Origin: Arthrobacter sp. 18067
GTDB taxonomy: Bacteria; Actinomycetota; Actinomycetes; Actinomycetales; Micrococcaceae
Assembly: GCF_902706295.1 (NCBI RefSeq)
Contig: NZ_CACSJJ010000009.1
Coordinates: 124,001 to 188,000, forward strand
Direction: 5' to 3'
DNA length: 64,000 bases
Within the stretch, counting starts at the first letter, position 1; every line of letters begins with the position of its first letter. Positions 9,246 to 21,603 of the stretch are shown piece after piece. A program made the position numbers and the translations under genes. A model generated the notes under the pieces. That model was not told where the DNA came from and ran no database searches. It was given only the letters and a program-made list of their open reading frames with translations.

Positions 9246-10382
9246 TCAGTTGCCCGCGTAAGGCGAGACCACGACGTCGACGCGCTGGAATTCCTTCAGG
9301 TCCGAGTAACCGGTGGTAGCCATGGATCGTCGCAGCGCACCGATCAGGTTTGAGGTGCCGTCCGTGTGGTGGCCGGGTCCGAAGAGGACCTCTTCCAGCG
9401 GGCCGACCGTGCCAACATTGACGCGGTCGCCACGGGGCGATTCGAGGTGGTGTGCTTCGGGGCCCCAGTGCCAGCCACGGCCAGGCGCTTCTTCGGCGCG
9501 TGCCAGGGCACTGCCGAGCATGACAGCGTCCGCGCCCATGGCGATGGCCTTGACGATGTCGCCGGAGCTTCCCATGCCGCCGTCGGCAATGACATGAACG
9601 TAACGGCCACCGGACTCATCCATGTAGTCGCGACGTGCCGCAGCGACGTCGGAGATGGCCGAAGCCATGGGCGAGTGAATGCCCAGGGCACGTCGTGTTG
9701 TGGTGGTGGCGCCGCCGCCGAAGCCCACCAGGACGCCGGCAGCACCGGTACGCATGAGGTGCAGGGCAGGCGTGTAGCCGGCCGCTCCGCCCACGATCAC
9801 GGGGACGTCGAGTTCGTAGATGAACTGCTTGAGGTTGAGCGGTTCGTGGTTCTTGGAAACGTGCTCAGCCGAGACCGTGGTTCCGCGGATGACAAAGATG
9901 TCGACGCCGGCAGCCACCACTGTCTTGTAGTGTTCCTGCGTGCGCTGCGGGGTCAGGGAGCCTGCTACGGTGACGCCTGCGGCACGGATCTCAGCGAGGC
10001 GGGAGCTGATGAGTTCGGGCTGGACTGGCGCCTGGTAAAGGTCCTGCATGCGGCGGGTGACGGCCGGGCTGCTGGTCTCATCGGCAAGGGCGGCGATCTC
10101 GTCGAGCACCTTCTGGGGGTCCTCGTAGCGGGTCCACAGACCTTCAAGGTCCAATACACCAAGGCCGCCGAGCCGACCAAAGGCGATTGCGGTGTCCGGG
10201 GACATCACCGAGTCCATGGGTGCCGCGATCACGGGGGTGTCGAACTTGTAGGCGTCGATCTGCCAGGAGACAGAGACGTCCTTCGGGTCACGCGTCCGGC
10301 GGTTCGGGACGATCGCGATGTCATCCAGGGAGTAGGCACGACGCCCACGCTTGCCACGGCCAATCTCAATCTCATAAGTCAC
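9246..10382 (-). CDS. guaB3: GuaB3 family IMP dehydrogenase-related protein
   Basis: A 378-aa IMPDH/GMPR-type TIM barrel without CBS domains, matching the actinobacterial GuaB3 family (N-terminus MTYEIEIGRGKRGRRAYSLD). The barrel markers AAPMDSVMSPDTA and VIADGGMGSSGDIVKAIA are clear. At the loop where IMP dehydrogenase has GPGSICTTR, this protein reads GGGATTTTRRALG, so the catalytic cysteine is absent. Its substrate is therefore uncertain: related GuaB3 proteins have been proposed to act in XMP/GMP interconversion, but nothing here settles it. It lies upstream of glpD and downstream of guaB on the same strand, with its own terminator. Confidence 0.92.
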   Translation of the reverse strand: MTYEIEIGRGKRGRRAYSLDDIAIVPNRRTRDPKDVSVSWQIDAYKFDTPVIAAPMDSVMSPDTAIAFGRLGGLGVLDLEGLWTRYEDPQKVLDEIAALADETSSPAVTRRMQDLYQAPVQPELISSRLAEIRAAGVTVAGSLTPQRTQEHYKTVVAAGVDIFVIRGTTVSAEHVSKNHEPLNLKQFIYELDVPVIVGGAAGYTPALHLMRTGAAGVLVGFGGGATTTTRRALGIHSPMASAISDVAAARRDYMDESGGRYVHVIADGGMGSSGDIVKAIAMGADAVMLGSALARAEEAPGRGWHWGPEAHHLESPRGDRVNVGTVGPLEEVLFGPGHHTDGTSNLIGALRRSMATTGYSDLKEFQRVDVVVSPYAGN

Positions 10383-10525
10383 GGCTCTTACTTTACTGGA
10401 CCCCTCCCAGAACCCCGATTCGACAAATAATCACTTCACAAAGTGTGCCAATGAACTCCCGGGATGGCTTACCTGATCACGCCACTTCCTAAACTGGACA
10501 CAGAACCGCTGAGGAGAAGGCAGTA

Positions 10526-10615
10526 ATGACCACCCAGAACGAAGAATGTCAGGCGTCGGCCATCACCGACCATGAGCTCATTGCTTTCATTGCGCCGGAG
10601 GAATACCCCGGGTGA
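10526..10615 (+). CDS. 29-aa small ORF translationally coupled to the next membrane protein
   Basis: An ATG at 10526 follows GAGGAGAAGG at ideal spacing and opens a 29-codon acidic peptide (MTTQNEECQASAITDHELIA, ending APEEYPG). Its TGA overlaps the GTG start of the following gene (GTGA). The strong ribosome binding site and the overlap support real translation, either as a small protein or as a leader that couples translation. I do not recognise the peptide. Confidence 0.6.
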   Translation: MTTQNEECQASAITDHELIAFIAPEEYPG

Positions 10616-11262
10616 GCTACCAGACAGGCCCCGCCCCACTTCCCCACTCTGCCCGCCCCTTGGACTATTGGCTTTCCAGGGAGCTCTCCGCGATTACTCC
10701 GGCCGGTGCGCGCTCCCGTCTTCGCGAGATCGCTTATGCGAGAGGTTCCTACATGGGCGCTTGGGCCGCCGGCATTGGCATGGGGGCAGTCCTCATCCTC
10801 CTGGGTGTCATCCTCGCCATCCGGTTGGGCACGCTGGCGCCGGTTCCCTCCCTCAGCCTTCCCGGCGCGGCACTCGCCGTACTCTCCTGCGTCTTCTACC
10901 TACGGGTACGGGACCGGTTGCCGCGAACCAGCCGGGCGATCGTCAATCGTGGGCCCGGGAGCTTACGGGGGGCGCTTTCATTCGCGGGGTTCATCCTGAT
11001 CGCCTTCGTAGGGCTGTTCGCCCTCATGGCCAAGCAATCGACGTGGCAGGATCCTGCCGCGCTGCTGACGCTGGCTACGGTTCTTGCCTTCATGGTGTGC
11101 CTCCTCGTGGTGGGGATCATCGTCCCGGCCACCATCGCGGGCCGTTCGAGGGAGTCGCTTCGCCGCAAGGCTGCAACTGATCCCCATTTCCGGGGGCTGC
11201 TGGAACAAGACCTGGCCATCTGGCGTGACCCCTATGGCGATGCCGCTTACGGACCGCTCTAA
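10612..11262 (+). CDS. Hypothetical four-helix membrane protein
   Basis: 216 aa. After about 50 soluble residues there are four hydrophobic segments: GMGAVLILLGVILAIRLGTL, LPGAALAVLSCVFYLRV, LSFAGFILIAFVGLFALMA, and LATVLAFMVCLLVVGIIVPA. A basic and then acidic cytoplasmic tail follows. The start is GTG at 10612, overlapping the stop of the 29-aa ORF, with GGAGGA inside that ORF as its ribosome binding site. It converges with the ABC transporter gene, with only 3 bases between the stops and no terminator visible. I do not recognise the family. Confidence 0.75.
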   Translation: MSYQTGPAPLPHSARPLDYWLSRELSAITPAGARSRLREIAYARGSYMGAWAAGIGMGAVLILLGVILAIRLGTLAPVPSLSLPGAALAVLSCVFYLRVRDRLPRTSRAIVNRGPGSLRGALSFAGFILIAFVGLFALMAKQSTWQDPAALLTLATVLAFMVCLLVVGIIVPATIAGRSRESLRRKAATDPHFRGLLEQDLAIWRDPYGDAAYGPL

Positions 11263-11265
11263 GTC

Positions 11266-13158
11266 TCAGGGAGTGTTCTGGCTGGTTTCGTCCACCGAGA
11301 GCTGGGACTCGAACATCCGGAAGTAGCGGCCCCTCAACGCCACCAGCTCCTTGTGGGTCCCCTGCTCCGCTATGCGGCCATCTTCGAGCATGTACACGAT
11401 GTCAGCCTTCTCGATGGTGGCCAAGCGGTGGCTGATGGCGATGATGGTACTGCTTCGGTCGGCGAAAAGCCGGGTGAAGATGCGGTGCTCTGCCAGGGCA
11501 TCTATGGCTGATGTGGGCTCGTCCATGACCATGAACGAGGCATCCCGGTAGAAGTTGCGAGCCATTGCCAGCCGCTGCCACTGGCCTCCGGACAGGCCAC
11601 TGCCCTTGCGACCACGCGGGTCCTCCATCCAATTGCTGACATGGTTTTCCAAGCCGTTGGGCAGTTTGTTGATGAACTCCATGGCTTCGGCGTCAGAGGC
11701 TGCCCGCCTGATGCGGTCATCGTTTCGTGGTTGGTCCACATCGCCGAGGTAGATGTTCTCCGCGGCTGTGGCGAACTCGTACTTCAGGAACTCCTGGCTC
11801 AGCACAGCAAGGTGCCTGTGCCAGCTGGTGACGTCAATCCCGGCAAGATCCACGCCGTCGAGCAGTACGTGGCCGGAGTCAGGCCGGTACAGTCCCGCAA
11901 GGATACGGATCAGTGTGGACTTTCCCGCACCGTTTTCGCCGACAATCGCAATGTGCTGGCCCGCCGTGATGGTCATCGAAATGCCCTTGATGACCTCGAT
12001 GTCGCTTCCGGTATAGCTGAAGCGGATGTCGCGGAGCTCCACGGTGGTGGGCGAAATGGTCAGGGGTTTTTCGTTGCCGCTGGGAACAGGCAGGGCCATG
12101 AACAGCTCATAATCCTTGAGGTTGGCGAGGTCCTCGTCGATGGAACTCAAGGAAGAGACAAGACTGTTGGCCGTGGAAAGTGCCCGGCTCACGATCTGCT
12201 GTACGTAGAGGAACTGACCCACCGGCTGGGCCCTGGCGATGATCTGCCCTACCACCCAGATCAGGGATACCACCTCGGCGCCATACTGCAGTGCGTCCGC
12301 AGCCAACTGTTTGGGGATGTAGCGCTTTTGGAAATCCAGGCGTCGCTTCTCGTCAGCGTCCCGCAACCGTGACCGCAGGTCCATCAGGTATCCAACGATG
12401 CCGTAGAGCCGCATCTCCGCGATGTGCTGGGGCCTCAACAGGTTCTGCTCGATCATGCGGCGTTGGCGCCGTGAATCCACTTGGGTGTTCCAGTGCGCGA
12501 TCTGTTCACGGGACAGTTTGAACTGCAGATACACACTGGGCACGATTGCCACCAGGACGATGGCGGCGATCCACCAACTGACCAAGACCAGCGCACCGAT
12601 GGCGAGGATCACGGAGACCAGTTGGGTGAATATTGCGGCAATCCTGTCCAGCACGCGGGCGTAGGAGTCCGAGAACCGCTTGGCGCGGTCGTAAAGGTCC
12701 ACCGTCTCCTTGTCGTCGTAACGCCAGAACTCCAACGCCAGGAAACGCTGGTACATCATGTCCCCTACGATCGCGCCCACCTTGAAGCTCATGAGCTGTT
12801 GGATGTAGCGGTCAACGCTGCTGAAGGCACCCCAAAACAACCCGAGCGCCGCGGTGATGATGACGTACAGGATGGCTTGGGGACCGGCGTTGGGGTCCCC
12901 CGCGTAACCGGCGGCCAAAGCTGTGGTGGTCAGGGCGGCGAAGTACGTGGTGACCAGCGGCAGGGTTGCCGAGATCAGCGAGCCGACCACTTTCATGATC
13001 ACCGCGACCGGCGAGGCCTTGAAGCTCACCTTCAGGACCTGTCCGACGGCGCGTGCATAAGGACGCAGCGCCAGCTTGCGGGGCGGCGTCTTGCCCGGTT
13101 GACCCGAGTTCAGCCGGATGGACTCCGGGTGCCGCGGTTGTGCGGGCTTTTCAGACAT
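11266..13158 (-). CDS. ABC transporter, fused permease and ATP-binding protein
   Basis: A 630-aa half-transporter of the exporter type. The membrane domain spans about 40-345, with hydrophobic segments near 58-80, 95-112, 180-210 and 295-308. The nucleotide-binding domain (about 375-620) has Walker A GENGAGKST (408-416), signature LSGGQWQRLAMAR (522-534), Walker B FMVMDEPTS and the switch His577 in AISHRLA. It would act as a homodimer, or as a heterodimer with a partner elsewhere. The substrate is unknown and no adjacent gene gives a clue. The start is the ATG at 13158. Confidence 0.93.
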   Translation of the reverse strand: MSEKPAQPRHPESIRLNSGQPGKTPPRKLALRPYARAVGQVLKVSFKASPVAVIMKVVGSLISATLPLVTTYFAALTTTALAAGYAGDPNAGPQAILYVIITAALGLFWGAFSSVDRYIQQLMSFKVGAIVGDMMYQRFLALEFWRYDDKETVDLYDRAKRFSDSYARVLDRIAAIFTQLVSVILAIGALVLVSWWIAAIVLVAIVPSVYLQFKLSREQIAHWNTQVDSRRQRRMIEQNLLRPQHIAEMRLYGIVGYLMDLRSRLRDADEKRRLDFQKRYIPKQLAADALQYGAEVVSLIWVVGQIIARAQPVGQFLYVQQIVSRALSTANSLVSSLSSIDEDLANLKDYELFMALPVPSGNEKPLTISPTTVELRDIRFSYTGSDIEVIKGISMTITAGQHIAIVGENGAGKSTLIRILAGLYRPDSGHVLLDGVDLAGIDVTSWHRHLAVLSQEFLKYEFATAAENIYLGDVDQPRNDDRIRRAASDAEAMEFINKLPNGLENHVSNWMEDPRGRKGSGLSGGQWQRLAMARNFYRDASFMVMDEPTSAIDALAEHRIFTRLFADRSSTIIAISHRLATIEKADIVYMLEDGRIAEQGTHKELVALRGRYFRMFESQLSVDETSQNTP

Positions 13159-13223
13159 GCCCCCAGCCTATTCTCCCGGGCCGACAATTCCGCTGGCCCG
13201 TCAACAGCCGGCCCCTTAAAGAA

Positions 13224-13255
13224 CTGTTCCCCGCGGAGGTCTCCGCGGGGAACAG
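13224..13255 (-). terminator. Intrinsic terminator of guaB
   Basis: A perfect 15-bp stem (CTGTTCCCCGCGGAG and its complement) with a 2-base loop begins 8 bases beyond the guaB stop. On the minus strand it is followed by TTCTTTAA. Confidence 0.88.
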
Positions 13256-13262
13256 GCGATGC

Positions 13263-17135
<3,873 letters not shown>

Positions 17136-17139
<4 letters not shown>

Positions 17140-19202
17140 CGCTGCCACCCGGTCGCGGCAAACCACCTTTCTTCAAACATCTCGGCCATGCTGGTCACAT
17201 ATGTCCTGGACAGGTGGTTGTCGTCCAGGTACACGAACATATTGCCCACCACGCTCGGACACGTGATGCCATCGCACAGAAGGTCGGTCATGTCCAGGAA
17301 CGCGGCGTTGCCAAAGCTTCCCTGCACGGCAGCGAAGGGGCTGTCCACGGCAAGGACATCGGGCTGGTCAGACTTACAGTCAGCGCTGTCCACGCCCTTG
17401 GACAAGGCACATTCGGTGACGTTGTAGTCGTACCGGGGGTTGTCACGGATAGCCACAACCTCAATGCCGAGGTCGTTGAAGTTGGTCACCGTCTGCTCAA
17501 AGCCGTACACCAACTGCTCATCGGGCGATGACGGCGATGCCATGGTTCCCACCATGAAAACAGCGTCCGGCGCTTGGGCCGCAGCGTATTTGAAGGCCGC
17601 CGCGTTGAAGTCGTTGCAGCCGTCTTCGGCGTCGGGGTTGTCCGGCATGAAATGGCATCCGCCCAGCAAGAGGGCGGTTACCTTCCAGTGTTCCGCCTCG
17701 GCAAGGGGGCCAAGTGCGGCCAACCATTGCTGCGAGTGCGAGTCGCCCAGCACCAGGATGTCCTTGACGGCGTCGTCGTCCGCCACGGTGTTCTGCTGGC
17801 ATTTCTCCTGCAGCATCTTTTCGTCCGGTTTCGACTGGCCCTCGCACGGTCCTGCGAGCGTTGCCCAGTCCTCCGGCAGTTGTTCAGCCGTGGGAAGGGT
17901 CTTCGCGCCGTCGCTGACCAGGTCCACGTATCCGGGGACGAGCGCGTGGGCGCCAGGGTTGTCGTTGAAAGCCTGGGCCTGGGCAGCCTTGAGGTCCAGG
18001 TCCTGCTTGTACTGGAACCCCAGCAGCGGCGCGCACGCCACGGCAAGGCAGGCGGCGATGGCGATGGCAGAGCGGCGGCGCTTGACCTCGGGCCATTTCC
18101 ATTCACGGAACGGCTTCTCCACATACTTGGTGGTAAGGAAAGCCAACGTGAGGGACAGCGCGATGATCACGGTTCCCGACAACCAACCTGCGTGGTCCTT
18201 GCCGCTCCAGGCCAGGGCGATCACCAAAACAGGCCAGTGCCACAGATAGAGGGCATAGGAGTTGTCGCCCAGCCGAACCAGGAACTTTGAGCTCAGGATC
18301 CGGTCCACTCCGAAGCGGCTCCCGGTCTGGCCGGCGGCAATGACAGCGACTGCCGCGAGGGTGGGCCAAAGTGCGACGAATCCGGGGAACGCCGTCTGCA
18401 CCTGAAGCAGAATCCCGCACGTGAGCATCGCAACCACACCGATCCACCCCATGACCACCCGCACGGGCTTGGCGAAGTTCAGGCCCGGGATGATCAGCGC
18501 AAGCAACGTGCCGAGGGCGAACTCCCATAGCCGCGCAAAGGTATCGAAGTAGGCCACCGCCTGGTTGCTGGCAGTAAAGATAACGGAGTACGTGAGGGAG
18601 AGGACGAAGATGATCGCGAAAACGTAAGCGAGGGTGGCCCGGTACCTCAGGCTGAACCTGCGGCAAATAAGCGCAACGGTGGCGAAAATGACTGGCCACA
18701 AGATGAAAACCTGACCCTGGATGGACAGGGACCAGAAGTGCTGCAGAGGACTGGCGAGGCTGTGGTCGGTGGCGTAGTAGTTGACCGCCAGGCCTTGGAG
18801 GAGCCAGTTTTCGAAGTAGAACAGTGCGGCCCACGCCTGATGGACCACCTCCACCCAGCGTGTTGGTGGGAGGAAGGCGAAGGTCGCCGCGAGCGTGCTC
18901 AAGAGGACCACGACGACGGCGGGAAGCAGCCGCCGGAACAGGTGCAGCCAGTGCCGCAAGAGGTCCATGGGGCGGCCCTGCTTGTAGCGTCCGGTGAACT
19001 GCAGAGTCATGAGGAACGCAGAGATGAGGAGGAAGACGTCCACGCCTCCGGAAACCCGTCCAATCCAGATATGGTAGCTCACCACCATAAGGACGGCGAG
19101 GGAACGCAGGCCTTGGATTTCGGGGCGGAACTTCGACTTTGCAACGGGTCCGGAAGGCCGCCTGCCGGCACGGGCAGGGGCTGGGATCGTTGGCATAGTC
19201 AC
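17136..19202 (-). CDS. Acyltransferase-3 / SGNH membrane protein (upstream copy)
   Basis: About 688 aa with the same layout as the next gene: FRPEIQGLRSLAVLMVVSYH and VSGGVDVFLLISAFLM, then multiple membrane segments, then an SGNH-like domain with ILVLGDSHSQQWLAALG and the terminal DDNHLSRTYV block. The order, spacing and C-terminal motifs (MFEER..., ATGW...) match the downstream gene closely, indicating a tandem duplication that has diverged. Likely function is O-acylation of an envelope polymer. Start candidates are the GTG at 19202 with GAGGAA 9 bases upstream (chosen), the ATG at 19196, or an ATG at 19244 that would add 14 residues. It is the first gene of a two-gene overlapping unit. Confidence 0.88.
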
Positions 19203-19422
19203 GTTAGGCAGTTCCTCAAAGCTGTGGCACAAAGCATCAATCATACGCGGATTAGCGGCCCCAACCCAGTCGGGACAGTCTTATGGACCGGCATCCGAGG
19301 CTTAATTAGCTCAGGTGCAGCTATGGTTTTTCCCAGTCCTGCCTGTGCGTGACCTGTGCCCGAATCACCGCAAACCACACCATGCGGAACTACGCTGGAG
19401 CCGGGGCGAGGGAAGGAAATCC

Positions 19423-20418
19423 ATGATCGTGCAACTGCGCGTTTGCGTACCGGGGGAGTTGTCCGACGCCGTCTTGGACTGTTGCTCCGGTCAAACCGGC
19501 GCTGCCGAGGTGGCCGTCCATAAGGGTGCCTCCGTGGTTCCGCCCGGCGACGTGATCACCGTCCAAATCGCGCGGGAATCCGCGGAAGAGTTGATCGAGC
19601 GGCTTCACGCCCTCAAGGTTCCGGACTTGGGTTCGATCTCCATCTCGTCACCCGACGTGGTCTTGTCCAAGCGCGCCGACGACGCCGAGAAAGCAGCGCC
19701 CGGCGAATCGGCAGACGCCGTCATTTGGGACGAGGTTTCCAGGCAAACGGGCGAGGACTCAAAACTGACGTGGAGCTTCCTGGCGTTCCTGGTGATTGCT
19801 ACGCAGTTGGCTGCGATCGGAATTGTGACCGATTCAACCATCGCAATTGTGGGAGCCATGGTGGTTGGGCCGGAGTTTGGACCCCTTGCCGCGTTGGCGG
19901 TGGGACTGGTGGAACGGAAGTGGCGATTGGTGCGTGCCTCGCTGCTCGCCCTGGCTGTCGGCTTCCCCCTGGCCATGCTGGTCACCGCAATTGCGGCCTG
20001 GTTGTCCGTACCCCTCGGGTTGTTTCCGGACGACACGCTGGAGCGCGGATCCGCCGTCGAGTTCATTTACCATCCGGGTCCGTACTCGCTGATAGTGGCC
20101 GCACTCGCCGGCGGGGCGGGAATGCTGTCCATGATCACGCATCGATCCTCAGCGCTGGTGGGTGTCTTCATTTCCGTCACTACTGTTCCAGCTGCCGGCT
20201 ATGTTGCCGTCGCCCTGGTGCTGGGTGAATACAGCAAAGCGGCAGGGTCAGCCATGCAGCTGGCACTCAACCTGGTGGGCATTGTGTCAGCTGCAGCTGC
20301 CGTGTTGCTGTTCTACCGACTCGTCGGCAAGCGGGTCTCCTTGGCCCGGCGACCGTCCGGCTCAGGACGACGTGCTGATATGGGCCGACGCTCCTTTGCC
20401 AACCGGCGGGCCAGGTAG
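19423..20418 (+). CDS. DUF389 family membrane protein
   Basis: 331 aa. A soluble N-terminal region of about 110 residues (QLRVCVPGELSDAVLDCCSG...) precedes the DUF389 membrane domain, recognisable by FLVIATQLAAIGIVTDSTIA and GAMVVGPEFGPLAALAVGL. About six hydrophobic helices follow. The C-terminal 30 residues are Arg/Ser-rich. The family is widespread but its transported substrate or role is not established. The ATG at 19423 follows GGAAGGAAA. Its 3' end overlaps the converging monooxygenase gene by 106 bases, so both C-terminal tails are read from the same DNA. Confidence 0.85.
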   Translation: MIVQLRVCVPGELSDAVLDCCSGQTGAAEVAVHKGASVVPPGDVITVQIARESAEELIERLHALKVPDLGSISISSPDVVLSKRADDAEKAAPGESADAVIWDEVSRQTGEDSKLTWSFLAFLVIATQLAAIGIVTDSTIAIVGAMVVGPEFGPLAALAVGLVERKWRLVRASLLALAVGFPLAMLVTAIAAWLSVPLGLFPDDTLERGSAVEFIYHPGPYSLIVAALAGGAGMLSMITHRSSALVGVFISVTTVPAAGYVAVALVLGEYSKAAGSAMQLALNLVGIVSAAAAVLLFYRLVGKRVSLARRPSGSGRRADMGRRSFANRRAR

Positions 20419-21461
20419 CGGGCATCCCGGGCAACTCCGGGAAGCGTTGCCGAGGCGGCTGCGAACAGGAATTCCTGGCCGATGAAGTACATGCCGGGAA
20501 CGCCATCTGCCACTCCCCTGGTCTGCTTCGGCTCTCCACGATCGTCGAAGACCGGCAGCTTCACCCACGAGTAGTCCTCGTGATAGCCGGTGCACCAGAT
20601 AACGTTTGCGGCCTGGACACGTGTCCCGTCATCCAAGACCGGCGACCCGTCCGAAACCCCGGCCAACCTGGGGCCGAGTTGAACTCCGGCCGCCGCCAGG
20701 TCCTTCGACTTTGTCCGGATCAACGGGGCCGCCATGGACTTGAAACCCGGGGCAGCCTTTCGTCCGATGGGCGTGTTGAGCGTGAGGACATGGACGCCCA
20801 GGAATTTGACCACAGGCAGGGCAAAACGAGCTGCTGTGCGGCCGTGCTTCATGGGCATCTCGCCACTGGGCTTGCCGGAAAGCACTGTGTGATGCGATCG
20901 TCCAAGCTCAAGCGCGATTTCCGCCCCTGAGTTTCCGAGCCCGACCACCAGCACGGTCCCTTCCCGCAGTTGCCCAGGGTTTTTGTAATCCTGTGAATGC
21001 AGTTGGAGTACGTGAGGATCCAGCTCTCCCGCGAAGGCCGGCCGCTTTGGAATTCGGTGTCCGCCGGTGGCAATCACCACGTTGCGGGCGTGCCAGGTGC
21101 GGTCCCCTGCCCGGACTGCGAAAACATCGCCGTCGGCAATGATTTCCTCCACGCGGGTGCTTGGAACGAAGGGTAGGTCGAAGCGGCGTACATAGTCCTC
21201 CAAGTAGTCGGCCAATTCATCCTTGGTTGGGAAGGCCAGGCGGTCGCCGGGGAATGGCCTGCCCGGAAGGCCGTCATACTTGGCGGGTGTGAAGAGTCTG
21301 AGTGAGTCCCACCGCTGGCGCCAGGCCTCCCCCGGCCGGGCATTTCCATCCAAAATGGCGAACTCCCGGCCTTCCCGCGCCAGCCAGTAGCCAAGCGCCA
21401 AGCCGGCCTGCCCGCCTCCTACAATCACCGTGTCTACTTCTGTGTGCTGATGCGCTTCCAT
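20313..21461 (-). CDS. Flavin-containing monooxygenase-like NAD(P)/FAD oxidoreductase
   Basis: 382 aa. The FAD-binding Rossmann motif VIVGGGQAGLALGYWLAREG is near the N-terminus. PGEAWRQRWDSLRLFTPAKY is the family's characteristic segment after it. VLVVGLGNSGAEIALELG is the second, NAD(P)H-binding, Rossmann motif, and ATG(G)HRIPKRP lies between. The family oxygenates small organic substrates; the substrate here is unknown. The ATG at 21461 has GGAAGGGAAA upstream. A LuxR/TPR regulator gene lies upstream on the same strand, with a TGGGTA/TACCCA inverted repeat in between, suggesting regulation by that protein. The Arg-rich tail overlaps the DUF389 gene on the opposite strand. Confidence 0.88.
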   Translation of the reverse strand: MEAHQHTEVDTVIVGGGQAGLALGYWLAREGREFAILDGNARPGEAWRQRWDSLRLFTPAKYDGLPGRPFPGDRLAFPTKDELADYLEDYVRRFDLPFVPSTRVEEIIADGDVFAVRAGDRTWHARNVVIATGGHRIPKRPAFAGELDPHVLQLHSQDYKNPGQLREGTVLVVGLGNSGAEIALELGRSHHTVLSGKPSGEMPMKHGRTAARFALPVVKFLGVHVLTLNTPIGRKAAPGFKSMAAPLIRTKSKDLAAAGVQLGPRLAGVSDGSPVLDDGTRVQAANVIWCTGYHEDYSWVKLPVFDDRGEPKQTRGVADGVPGMYFIGQEFLFAAASATLPGVARDARYLARRLAKERRPISARRPEPDGRRAKETRLPTSR

Positions 21462-21570
21462 GGCTGTTTCCCTTCCATCTGTGGTGCTGTCTGGGTGCTG
21501 ATACAGCCAACATATTGCTGCGGACTCCGCCACCGCGTCGGCCGAATTGCGCATACCGGGAGCCAGGGCA

Positions 21571-21586
21571 TGGGTATTTCTACCCA
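21571..21586. promoter_or_regulatory. Inverted repeat, candidate operator of the monooxygenase gene
   Basis: TGGGTA and TACCCA are separated by TTTC, a perfect 16-base palindrome. It sits 110 bases upstream of the monooxygenase start and 18 bases beyond the stop of the LuxR-type gene. Position and symmetry suggest a binding site for a dimeric regulator, most simply the neighbouring LuxR protein; this is inference. Confidence 0.45.
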
Positions 21587-21603
21587 CCAGCTTTGAGGGA
21601 AAC

